A stretch of 64,000 bases of DNA. It comes from Xiamenia xianingshaonis (lineage in GTDB: Bacteria > Actinomycetota > Coriobacteriia > Coriobacteriales > Eggerthellaceae). The notes beneath the pieces were generated by a model. It was not told the DNA's origin and made no database searches. It saw only the letters and a program-made list of their open reading frames with translations. The stretch spans positions 1,116,001 to 1,180,000 of the forward strand of contig NZ_CP072829.1 of the NCBI RefSeq assembly GCF_017945865.1, given 5' to 3'. Each line of letters opens with the position of its first letter. Positions within the stretch are counted from its first letter, which is position 1. The position numbers were made by a program, and so were the translations under genes. Of this stretch, positions 17,237-25,253 are shown piece by piece.

Positions 17237-17854
17237 CTACTTCTTCTCGTAGCGCTCGACCTCTTCGGGCTCCTCGACCCAGGCGGCCGTCTTCTCATGC
17301 AGAATGTAGGCCGTGGTGGGCGCGAGGGACGCGGGGTCGTAGATGTGATGGACGTTCTCTTCGCCGGCGGCAGCGATGGCCTTCGACACGACGGACTCGG
17401 GATCGTCCAGGTCGCCGAACATGCGGGCTCCGCAGCAGCAGTTGTGCACGCAGGCGGGCTCCCAGCCAGCCTCGTCGCCGCGACGCTGGAAGCACAGCGT
17501 GCATTTCTCGATCACGTTGGTGTTCGGGTTCAGCGTGCGCACGTTGTAGGGGCAGCCGGTCAGGCAGGTCTCGCAGCCGATGCAGTCGTCGGCGTTCACC
17601 AGCACCACGCCGGTGGCCTCGTCGCGATACGACGCGCCGGTCGGGCACACTTCGATACAGCCGGGATTTTCACACTGCTGGCACTGCATGGGCAGCCAGT
17701 ACATCTCGATGTCCGGGAAGGTGCCGGTGGGACCGACGGCGCTCACGCGAGTGAACTTCACGCCGAGGTCGATTTCGTTTTCCAGTTTGCACGCCGCCAC
17801 GCAGCTGTCGCAGCCCGAGCAGCGGTCCAGATCGATTACCAGGCAGTTTTTCAT
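17237..17854 (-). CDS. four-cluster 4Fe-4S ferredoxin subunit (DmsB-like)
   Basis: 205 residues with four cysteine groups in the DmsB/NrfC pattern: CSGCDSCVAAC (Cys12-22), CQQCENPGCIEVC (about 58-70), CIGCETCLTGC, and CTLC with the downstream CVHNCCC. It carries electrons from the membrane donor to the molybdenum subunit. It has no signal peptide and would be exported together with its partner. Its ATG overlaps the catalytic subunit stop by one base, so the two are coupled. All 16 cluster cysteines appear present. Confidence 0.93.
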   Translation of the reverse strand: MKNCLVIDLDRCSGCDSCVAACKLENEIDLGVKFTRVSAVGPTGTFPDIEMYWLPMQCQQCENPGCIEVCPTGASYRDEATGVVLVNADDCIGCETCLTGCPYNVRTLNPNTNVIEKCTLCFQRRGDEAGWEPACVHNCCCGARMFGDLDDPESVVSKAIAAAGEENVHHIYDPASLAPTTAYILHEKTAAWVEEPEEVERYEKK

Positions 17855-20769
17855 TAGAACACATCCTTCGTCTGAGGTTCGGCAAGCATCTCACTCGTCG
17901 GCAGGAACGGGGCGAATTCTTCAGGCTCGACCCAAATGTTCTCGGGACGCGTCGACTTCTCGATCTTCACCGTGAAGCCGCGGTTGGTGTAGGACCCGTA
18001 CACCTCGTTGAACGGGGCGTCGTTCTTCGTGAGCACGTTGACGTTGCACTCGAGCCAGCCGCCAGTGGGGTTGGCCTGCGAGGCGTCGTAGCACTCGGGA
18101 TTCCAGAAGCGCTCCATCCACACGGTCTTGGGGTTCACGCCTTCGGTCAGATACGCGCGGGCATGCACTTCGCCGCGACGGCTCGTGACCTTGACCCAGT
18201 CCATGTGCTCGATGCCGAGCTCCTTGGCGCTGGCCGGGTTGATGCGGATCTCGGCCGTGGGGAACAGCTCGCGGCTGAACGGCGCATGGCGCATCGTGCC
18301 ATGGTGGAAGTACGGCACACGGCCGGACGTGAGCACGAAGGGATACTCGGCGTCGTAGCCCTCGGCCGATTCCATCGGGCTTTCAGCCGGCTCGATAGCG
18401 CAGCAGATGGGGCTGTAGTCCGCGCAGGCTTCCTGCGGCTCGGGATAGCAGTACGGATACCCCGTGCGGGCCATCTTGATGAGCATCTGGCAGTAGGTTT
18501 CGATCTTGCGCGATTCGGTGGCGAAGCCGGACGGCAGGCCGTCCTCGTCGCAGATCTGCTCGTGCTGGCCGTAGTTCCAATAGTTCGGCGTCACGAACGG
18601 CACGTATTCGTCGGTGTTGGCCTGCAGCGTCTCCCAGTCCGGAGCGCCGAGCGTGTCGGCCACGCCCTGCTTCACTTCGGCTTCGGTGGCGCTGGCGAGC
18701 AGGCCGGGCATGAGGCCGCCGGGGATCTCGCCGCCCCACATCTCGCGGCACTTGTTGACGACCTGGGCCGCCGGAATGGAGTGCGACACCGTCTCGCCGA
18801 TGTGCGTGCACTCGTTCTGCAGCCACTGGGTGTCGAGCTGCGTCATGTTCACCATGGGCTCTTCCAGCCACTCGCGCAGCGGGAAGACCAGGTCGCACGC
18901 CTCGATGTGGAACGACGTGAGCATCGGGTACTGGCCGATGATGTAGTCGACCTCGGGGAACACCTCATACCACGACTTCGCGTTGCCGAGCATGGCCAGC
19001 TTGTTGCCGGACATGTCGAACCACACGCGCGGCTTGAACGGCTCGCCGGTGGCAATGGCGTTGCGCACCGTGGGGATGTGGGAATGGCACCAGGCGTAGA
19101 GACCCTTGTGGTCCTTCATGCCCAAGCGGTCGATGAGCAGCTGGTTGTGGCGCTTCTGCATCTCGCCGTTCGTTTCGGCCATGGCCTTGATGCGCTCTTC
19201 GTTCTGGGCGTCGGACAGGCCGATGACGGCGCCGATGCCGTACATGTCGGAGAACATGCCGCCGAAGCCGTTGTTATAGGTGACGGGGCGGATGGACTTG
19301 GTCTCGCCGGTTTCGGACTCGGCAGCGAAGTAGCCGCCGCCCTTCTGCGTCATGGTCACGCCGGGCTTGTTGATGCGGCCCATGATGGAGTCGAGGCCCA
19401 TGCAGCCAAGCGGCACCTGCGAAGCAGACTCGGTCATGTCGGAGGCCACGCCGTTGGCGATGCCGCCGTTGTTCTCGACGTAGAGCTTGATGGCCTCTTC
19501 GATCTTGTCGGCCTGCAGCCAGCATTCCTCGGCGGTCTTCTCAAGCGTCCAGGGATCGGCCTCTTCTTTGTAGATCTGGCCGGCAGTCTTGTAGGACTTG
19601 CCTTCGTATTCGCCTGCCCAGAAGATTTCCGGATCGACGGTGGCGTCGGCGGGCGCGGAATATTCGAACGGCGCGACCTTGTTCGTCTTCAGGTCGAAGC
19701 ACACGTAGGCCGGCGTGTTTTCCGGCGTGGTCTGCTTGAAGTCCGGGAAGATGTCCTGCGCAAGCACGGGCAGCTTGTAGCGCTCGGACTTCTCGTCCAT
19801 GTCGATGAGGAAGGGCAGGTTCGTCCAGTACTTCGTGAACTCTTCGTCGTAGAGCTTGTTCTCGAAGATGTAGCGGAACCAGGAAAGCAGCAGCTTCGTG
19901 TCGGAGCCAGGACGAACCGGCAGCCACACGTCGGCCTTCACGGCGTCGGGCGAGAAGTTGGGGTCGACGACGACCGTCTTCACGCCCGCGGCGCGCAGCT
20001 CGGCCATGCCGCGGCCGGACTCGGCGGTCTCGGACACGGAAGGCTGGGCGCCCCAGATGACGACGACTTCGGTCTGGTTGTCTTCAGGCTTGAAGATCTC
20101 CTGCACAGCGTTGTCGGCGATGGACTGGTCGTCGCCGCCGTAGAAGAGCTTTGACAGGGCCCAGCGGGGCAAGTAGCACTGCGCGCAGCCAGGCTCGAAC
20201 ACCGTCGGGGAGCCGAAGGCCATCGGCAGGGTCATGGCTTCCATGAACGAGTAGGAGCCGCCGCCGCCGACGCTGGCAAAGAAGGCGTAGTTGCCGTACT
20301 TGTCGATGGCGTCTTTGATGTGGGTGGCCGCCTCGGTGATGGCCTCGTCCCAGCTGATGACTTCCCACTTGTTCTCGCCACGCTCGCCGGCACGGCGCAA
20401 AGGATGCAGCACGCGGCGCGGGCTGTACATGGTGTGCAGCTGGTTCAAGCCCTTGATGCACAGAGAGCCGCGGGACACCGGAGCCTCCGGGTCGCCTTCG
20501 AGCTTCACGACGACGCCGTCTTTCAGGTACGCGATGGCCGGGCACATCTGGATGCAGCCGTGGCAGCTCGTGCGCATCTTCGTGAGGCCGGCCTTGCTGT
20601 CTTCGGCCGGCTCGGACTCGGCGGTTGCGGTCGTTTCTTTGGCAGGCTCTTCTGGCGCGGGCGCGCTTTCCGACATGCACCCGGCCATGGACGCGCCGAT
20701 GGCGGTCGCCGCGCCCGCCAGTGCGGACACCTTGACGAAGCTTCTGCGCGTCAAGTTGGATTTCGTCAT
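17854..20769 (-). CDS. Tat-exported molybdopterin oxidoreductase, catalytic subunit, substrate unknown
   Basis: 971 residues, DMSO reductase superfamily. A twin-arginine signal (TRRSFVKVSA) leads to a lipobox-like AGC at Cys31, so it is probably a Tat lipoprotein facing outward. The N-terminal 4Fe-4S motif is Cys69, 72, 76 and 104. The region PGCAQCYLPRW near 190-200 is where the molybdenum ligand is expected, with Cys as a candidate. A C-terminal molydopterin dinucleotide-binding domain (VLTSGRVPYFHHGT onward) is complete. GGAGAGG precedes the ATG. Eggerthellaceae use paralogues for catechol dehydroxylation and reduction of diverse acceptors; the substrate cannot be read from sequence. Confidence 0.93.
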   Translation of the reverse strand: MTKSNLTRRSFVKVSALAGAATAIGASMAGCMSESAPAPEEPAKETTATAESEPAEDSKAGLTKMRTSCHGCIQMCPAIAYLKDGVVVKLEGDPEAPVSRGSLCIKGLNQLHTMYSPRRVLHPLRRAGERGENKWEVISWDEAITEAATHIKDAIDKYGNYAFFASVGGGGSYSFMEAMTLPMAFGSPTVFEPGCAQCYLPRWALSKLFYGGDDQSIADNAVQEIFKPEDNQTEVVVIWGAQPSVSETAESGRGMAELRAAGVKTVVVDPNFSPDAVKADVWLPVRPGSDTKLLLSWFRYIFENKLYDEEFTKYWTNLPFLIDMDEKSERYKLPVLAQDIFPDFKQTTPENTPAYVCFDLKTNKVAPFEYSAPADATVDPEIFWAGEYEGKSYKTAGQIYKEEADPWTLEKTAEECWLQADKIEEAIKLYVENNGGIANGVASDMTESASQVPLGCMGLDSIMGRINKPGVTMTQKGGGYFAAESETGETKSIRPVTYNNGFGGMFSDMYGIGAVIGLSDAQNEERIKAMAETNGEMQKRHNQLLIDRLGMKDHKGLYAWCHSHIPTVRNAIATGEPFKPRVWFDMSGNKLAMLGNAKSWYEVFPEVDYIIGQYPMLTSFHIEACDLVFPLREWLEEPMVNMTQLDTQWLQNECTHIGETVSHSIPAAQVVNKCREMWGGEIPGGLMPGLLASATEAEVKQGVADTLGAPDWETLQANTDEYVPFVTPNYWNYGQHEQICDEDGLPSGFATESRKIETYCQMLIKMARTGYPYCYPEPQEACADYSPICCAIEPAESPMESAEGYDAEYPFVLTSGRVPYFHHGTMRHAPFSRELFPTAEIRINPASAKELGIEHMDWVKVTSRRGEVHARAYLTEGVNPKTVWMERFWNPECYDASQANPTGGWLECNVNVLTKNDAPFNEVYGSYTNRGFTVKIEKSTRPENIWVEPEEFAPFLPTSEMLAEPQTKDVF

Positions 20770-20803
20770 AGTCTTTCCTCTCCTCCAGTTTGACTTTGGT
20801 TGC

Positions 20804-21559
20804 CTATTTATTCTTCAGATCGATCAAAAATTCCTTCCCCTCCCTGGTCAGAGTCCATCCGTTATTCCAAACAAGAGCGCCTGCGCGCTCCAGCTTGTCT
20901 ACAAAGACGCTCGGCTGCATCGTTTCCAGCTTGCCGTCGATGATGGTTTGCAGCACGGGCCGGCCGGCCAGCAGCTCTTTGACGTCGTTGTAGCTGCGGG
21001 GCTGCTCGTCAACGAACTCAAGCACCTCTCGGTAGGTGTCGTTGCGCTCGGGGTTGAGCTGCAGAAGCGACACGAGACGTGCCTGGGGCTTGTTCTGTTC
21101 GACGAATTCAAGGCCGACTTCGGTCGTCTTGAACGACACGGTCGCCACCAAGTCGTCTATCTCGTCTTCAGTGAGGCCTTCTTTTCGCTCGGCGGTGACG
21201 AGCTCGCCCGCGTCGTCGCGTTCGAGATAATCCAGCCCATAAGCCTTGACGAGCGACATGAGCAAGAAGTATTGGTTTTGGGTGGCGGTGGCGAAAGCCG
21301 GAAGCGCGGCGAGATGGTTCTCGGCGTCGCGCAGAATGCGCTCTTCCTTGCAATAGACGAGCGCGTCGTAGAGCACGTCGCGGTTGAGCGGATGGCGCGT
21401 GACGCACCTGCCGAGGATGTCGTAGGCCTGGTCGAACGTCAGCTCGTCGATGGCCGGAGCGCTTGTTCCCTCGGACTTGTCAGTGACGGCCGATTCGTCT
21501 GCACCGTCGCTTTGGGCGGCGGGAATCGGTTCTTCAAAGGCAGGTTCTGCGGTATCCAT
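20804..21559 (-). CDS. hypothetical protein ahead of the molybdoenzyme
   Basis: 251 residues, not recognised. The first about 35 residues are acidic and low-complexity; the rest is soluble and helical. The C-terminal end GALVWNNGWTLTREGKEFL looks like the wing of a winged-helix domain, so a regulatory or docking role is possible, but this is weak. It has no cysteine clusters or membrane helix. The ATG lacks an SD; a GGGAGGG site 35 bases upstream instead serves an overlapping frame of about 51 codons starting at 21594. It is 34 bases upstream of the catalytic gene and probably first in the transcript. Confidence 0.65.
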   Translation of the reverse strand: MDTAEPAFEEPIPAAQSDGADESAVTDKSEGTSAPAIDELTFDQAYDILGRCVTRHPLNRDVLYDALVYCKEERILRDAENHLAALPAFATATQNQYFLLMSLVKAYGLDYLERDDAGELVTAERKEGLTEDEIDDLVATVSFKTTEVGLEFVEQNKPQARLVSLLQLNPERNDTYREVLEFVDEQPRSYNDVKELLAGRPVLQTIIDGKLETMQPSVFVDKLERAGALVWNNGWTLTREGKEFLIDLKNK

Positions 21560-21650
21560 ACATAGTGGACGAAGCCACGAAGCAGCTTCGTCATCCCTCC
21601 CCTCTCAATGACTTCTGGACTTCATAGATTTTCTGTGGATCACGAAGAAC

Positions 21651-21666
21651 GTATGGGCGACCATAC
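21651..21666. promoter_or_regulatory. palindrome upstream of the molybdoenzyme module
   Basis: GTATGG-GCGA-CCATAC, a perfect 6+6 inverted repeat about 92 bases before the first gene of the module, in the only sizeable gap. It is a reasonable binding site for the LuxR-type regulator of the module. No -35/-10 pair could be set with confidence. Confidence 0.4.
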
Positions 21667-21783
21667 ACGAATCGCCTGGTTCGATACTAACCGCATGATG
21701 GATGAATTTTAGGGATTATGACAAATACGCCCTCACGCAAAATGCGGTAGTTAGCGTTTTGACCAGGTGTTTTAATTGATAAG

Positions 21784-22719
21784 TTACCAGCTTATACTTA
21801 TTGAGCCGCAAACGTGCGCCCGATACTCTTTTTCGTCGAAAATATGCAGCAGATTTTCGGGCGTGGTCGGCTCGTCGGTCGGTGCCAAGCCGCTTTTGTG
21901 CGCAATGCGGCCGATCACGGCTTCTGGCGATCCGTATACCGCCAGCAGGGCTTCCAGGTCGGCGTCCTTGTGGCGCTTGGACAGGCGCCTGCCGTCGGGC
22001 CCGACGAACAGCGGCACGTGCCCATAGCGCGGCGGCTCGGCCGCGCCCAGCAGGCGCCCCAGGTGTATTTGCTGGGGCGTGGAGCACAGCAGGTCGACGC
22101 CGCGCACCACCGACGTGACACCTTGCTCGGCGTCGTCCACGACGACGGCCAGCTGATAGGCGAACAGGCCGTCGGATCTTCGCACCACGAAGTCGCCGCA
22201 TTCGCTTGCGAGGTTTTGAGCGTACGCTCCCTGAAACGCGTCGTCGAACGCAACGGCATCGTCCGGCACCGCCAGCCGCCACGCCGGCATGCGGCCGGCC
22301 TCTTCGCGTTCGCGCCGCGCGTCTGGCGAGAGGTTGCGGCACGTGCCAGGATAGACCGCCTTTTCGCCGAAATGCGGCGCCGAGGCCGCTTTTAAGTCGG
22401 CCCGCGTGCAATAGCAGGGATATACCAGCCCGCGCTCCTGCAGCAGGTGGAAGGCATCGCGGTAGGCTTCGTCGCGGCCGTGCTGGAAATACGGCCCTTC
22501 GTCCCAGGTAAGGCCCAGCGCTTCGAAATCGCGCTGCACCTGGTCGATGTAGCGGGGCTTCGACCGCTCCCGGTCCAAATCCTCGATGCGCAGCACCATC
22601 GTGCCGCCGGCCGACTTGGCAACAAGCCACGCGACGAGTGCCGCATACACGTTGCCTGCGTGCATCCTTCCCGTCGGCGACGGCGCGAACCGCCCCTTCA
22701 CCGGCCGTCCGCTTCCCAT
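21784..22719 (-). CDS. gluQ: glutamyl-Q tRNA(Asp) synthetase
   Basis: 311 residues. It is a truncated glutamyl-tRNA synthetase without the anticodon domain that attaches glutamate to queuosine-34 of tRNA(Asp). The class I signature is FAPSPTGRMHAGN near residues 10-22, the second signature is LSKRHKD, and zinc-type cysteines are in YPCYCTRADL and YPGTCRN. The start is ATG with GAGAGGGGAG upstream. Its presence implies queuosine in this organism's tRNA. The genes on both sides are unrelated in role. Confidence 0.93.
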   Translation of the reverse strand: MGSGRPVKGRFAPSPTGRMHAGNVYAALVAWLVAKSAGGTMVLRIEDLDRERSKPRYIDQVQRDFEALGLTWDEGPYFQHGRDEAYRDAFHLLQERGLVYPCYCTRADLKAASAPHFGEKAVYPGTCRNLSPDARREREEAGRMPAWRLAVPDDAVAFDDAFQGAYAQNLASECGDFVVRRSDGLFAYQLAVVVDDAEQGVTSVVRGVDLLCSTPQQIHLGRLLGAAEPPRYGHVPLFVGPDGRRLSKRHKDADLEALLAVYGSPEAVIGRIAHKSGLAPTDEPTTPENLLHIFDEKEYRAHVCGSISISW

Positions 22720-22780
22720 GGCGCTCCCCTCTCCCTTCTGCCTTTTGCCTTCTAACGAAGATCTTGTCCTCCCTATGCGC

Positions 22781-22813
22781 AAAACGCCCCGGAGGCGCGC
22801 TCCGGGGCGTTTG
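22781..22813. terminator. bidirectional terminator after paaK
   Basis: AAACGCCCCGGAG and CTCCGGGGCGTTT form a perfect 13-bp stem with a 5-base loop, with A-run and T-run flanks. It follows paaK on the minus strand. A second stem, CCGCTTTGT with ACAAAGCGG (22833-22859), lies between it and the paaK stop. Confidence 0.8.
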
Positions 22814-22861
22814 ACCGGACCGCTGCGCCGGCCCGCTTTGTGCGCGCGAAACAAAGCGGCG

Positions 22862-24220
22862 CTACGAGCGGCGCTTGTCCTCGACGTGCTTCGTCTTGCC
22901 GAAACTGCGCTCGATGCCGCCCGGCTCGACAAGTCGCACTATCACGCCAACGAGCAGCACGCTCTTCAGCTTTTCGGCGATGGACGCGCGGAACGCATCC
23001 ATCTGCTCAAACGAATCCGAAAACGCCTCGGGCTTCAGCTCGACGTGCAGCGTCAGGCGATCGAGCCCCGTCTCGTTGTCCACGACAATACGATAGTGCG
23101 GCGTGAGGCCTTCGATGCCTGCCAGCACGTCTTCGATCTGGCTCGGGAACACGTTCGTGCCGCGGATGATGAGCATGTCGTCGCAGCGGCTGCGCACCTT
23201 CTGCATGCGGGCCGTGGTGCGCCCGCAGGCGCACGGCTCGGTGGTAACGCGCGTCAGGTCGTGCGTGCGATAGCGCAGCACCGGGATGGCCTGCTTGCCA
23301 AGCGGCGTGAGCACCAGCTCGCCCATCTCGCCGTCCGGCACCGGCTCGCCCGTCTCCGGATCGACCACTTCCCACAGGAAATGGTCTTCGGCGATGTGCT
23401 GCATGTCGCGGCTGGCCAGGCACTCGCCCGACACGCCTGGCCCCATAACCTCGGTCAGCCCGTAGTTGTCGGTGCAGATGATGTGCATCCGCGACTCTAT
23501 TTCCTCTTTCAGGTTCGGCGGGCACGGCTCGCCGCCAAACAGCCCCACGCGCAGCGGCGACTTCGACCAGTCGTAGCCGATCTGCTCGCCCACCTCGCAC
23601 ACGTGCAGCGCATACGACGGCGTGGCGATGAGCACGGTGGTGCCGTAGTCTTCGATCATCGCGATGTGGCGCTCGGTGTTGCCCGAACCGGCGGGAATCA
23701 TCATGCATCCGAGGCTTTGCAAGCCGTAGTGCAACCCGAAGCCGCCGGTGAACATGCCGTAGCCGAACGCCATCTGCGCCCGGTCTGACGGCACGACGCC
23801 CGCCATCTGCACCAGTCGCGCGATGCAGTCGGCCCACATGTCCATGTCGTGAGCGTTGTAGCCGACCACGATGGGCTTGCCGGTGGTGCCCGACGAGGCA
23901 TGCAGCTCCACCACTTCGTCGAGCGGCACGGCGAACAGGCCGTACGGGAACGTGTCGCGCAGCGCCGACTTGTCCGTGAAAGGCAGCTTGCGCACGTCGT
24001 CGAGCGTCTTGATGTCGGCGGGCGACACTCCCATCGCGTCCATCTTCTCGCGGTACCACGGCACGCGCTCGTAGGTCCACGCCACCTGTTCGATGAGCTT
24101 CGCCAGCTGGATGGCACGGATGCGCTCCCTGCTGGCGCATTCGACGGCCGGGTTGTGAATGGGGAAAAACGAGTAGTCCTGCGTTCGCAGCGCCTTCAGC
24201 GCTTCTTGTTTGTCGATCAC
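22862..24220 (-). CDS. paaK: phenylacetate-CoA ligase family enzyme
   Basis: 452 residues from a GTG start with a perfect AGGAGG six bases upstream. An AMP-forming ligase: aryl acid + ATP + CoA gives aryl-CoA. The phosphate-binding loop is HASSGTTGKPIVVGY, with PAGSGNTERH and GEPCPP in the core and a C-terminal lid domain that includes RCDDMLIIRGTNVFPSQIE. Paired with indolepyruvate:ferredoxin oxidoreductase it may run in reverse as an ADP/AMP-forming step that conserves energy from arylacetyl-CoA, or activate aryl acids. It is the last gene of the operon after iorA, iorB and an ACT protein. Confidence 0.9.
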   Translation of the reverse strand: MIDKQEALKALRTQDYSFFPIHNPAVECASRERIRAIQLAKLIEQVAWTYERVPWYREKMDAMGVSPADIKTLDDVRKLPFTDKSALRDTFPYGLFAVPLDEVVELHASSGTTGKPIVVGYNAHDMDMWADCIARLVQMAGVVPSDRAQMAFGYGMFTGGFGLHYGLQSLGCMMIPAGSGNTERHIAMIEDYGTTVLIATPSYALHVCEVGEQIGYDWSKSPLRVGLFGGEPCPPNLKEEIESRMHIICTDNYGLTEVMGPGVSGECLASRDMQHIAEDHFLWEVVDPETGEPVPDGEMGELVLTPLGKQAIPVLRYRTHDLTRVTTEPCACGRTTARMQKVRSRCDDMLIIRGTNVFPSQIEDVLAGIEGLTPHYRIVVDNETGLDRLTLHVELKPEAFSDSFEQMDAFRASIAEKLKSVLLVGVIVRLVEPGGIERSFGKTKHVEDKRRS

Positions 24221-24230
24221 CGCACGCCTC

Positions 24231-24656
24231 CTATTCGCGTTCCAGCGCCGCAAGATCGGCCTGGGACACCGTCTCGACCGACGTGTCGGCCAAAAGCTCT
24301 TTGGCATGCGCCACGTCGTCGACCTTCAGCGCGATGTAGGTGGAAATGAGCGAATAGCCGTACGTCACGTTGATGCCCTTTTCCGCGAACACGGCGGCCA
24401 CGCGGGCAAGCTCGCCCGGACGATCTTCCAGCTTGACGCACAGCACCTCGGTCATGGCCGCGGCCGCTCCCTGCTCCTGCAAAACGGCAAGGCCGCGGGC
24501 CGGGTCGTCGACGATGAAGCGCACGATGCCGTAGTCGCCGGTGTCCGACGCGCAGTAGCCGCGCACGCTGACGTGAGACGATTCGAACGCCTCCAAAATG
24601 CGCAGCAAGTGCCCCGGCTGGCTTTGGACGAACACGCTGATCTGTTGCACGCTCAT
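24231..24656 (-). CDS. tandem ACT-domain protein
   Basis: 141 residues made of two ACT domains (about 1-68 and 69-141; the second begins VLCVKLEDRPGELARVAAVF). ACT domains bind amino acids and regulate enzymes. Similar stand-alone ACT proteins occur beside PaaK-type ligases in anaerobes. It probably senses an aromatic amino acid and modulates the flanking enzymes; this is inferred from domain type and position. Gaps are 3 bases from iorB and 10 bases to paaK. Confidence 0.88.
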   Translation of the reverse strand: MSVQQISVFVQSQPGHLLRILEAFESSHVSVRGYCASDTGDYGIVRFIVDDPARGLAVLQEQGAAAAMTEVLCVKLEDRPGELARVAAVFAEKGINVTYGYSLISTYIALKVDDVAHAKELLADTSVETVSQADLAALERE

Positions 24657-24659
24657 ACG

Positions 24660-25253
24660 CTACTCCTCGCAACGGCTGGCGAAGGCCTGTCCGGCCCTGA
24701 ACGCCTCGATGTTCTTTTCGATGGTTTTGGCCGGCACGCGGGCAGCGATGGTCTGTTCCCAGGCCTGCTGCGAGAAGTCGAGCCGCGTGGCAAGCGCTCC
24801 CAACAAGGCGACGTTGACCGACTTCGGGCTTCCGACCTCGGCTGCGATGGCGCCGGCCGGCATGACGTGCGCGCCCGCCTCTTTCAGGCGCGAAACCGCC
24901 TTGTCCGGCATGGACGCCCGCCCGGTGAGCACCGGCAGCGGCTTGATGGTCTCGTCGGCCACCAGCAGATACCCGCCTTCCTTCAAATAGGGCAGGTTGC
25001 GCAGGGCCTCGGTCGTCTCGAACGACACGACCGCGTCAGCGGCTCCCACGTCGGTCACCATGGACCGCACGCCGTCTTTCCCGAAGCGCACGATGGTGGT
25101 CACGGCGCCGCCGCGCTGCGACATGCCGTGGATTTCAGACACCTTCACGTCGTAGCCCGCCGCCAAGGCGGCACGCGCCAGCAGGTCGGCCGCAAGCACC
25201 GTGCCCTGGCCGCCAACGCCGCACAAAAGCACGGTGATGGTCGCGTTAGTCAT
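24660..25253 (-). CDS. iorB: indolepyruvate ferredoxin oxidoreductase subunit beta
   Basis: 197 residues, the gamma-type domain of 2-oxoacid:ferredoxin oxidoreductases. The start VLLCGVGGQGTVLAADLLARAA and SEIHGMSQRGGAV are typical IorB strings. With IorA it oxidises aryl pyruvates from Trp, Phe and Tyr to aryl-acetyl-CoA, reducing ferredoxin in the cytoplasm. The ATG overlaps the iorA stop by eight bases. The reduced ferredoxin could be used by the Ech hydrogenase encoded elsewhere in the window. Confidence 0.93.
   Translation of the reverse strand: MTNATITVLLCGVGGQGTVLAADLLARAALAAGYDVKVSEIHGMSQRGGAVTTIVRFGKDGVRSMVTDVGAADAVVSFETTEALRNLPYLKEGGYLLVADETIKPLPVLTGRASMPDKAVSRLKEAGAHVMPAGAIAAEVGSPKSVNVALLGALATRLDFSQQAWEQTIAARVPAKTIEKNIEAFRAGQAFASRCEE

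Noticed and set aside
18163-20154. 663-codon plus-strand frame
   Set aside because: Antisense shadow of the molybdoenzyme catalytic gene; no ribosome site or known motif.
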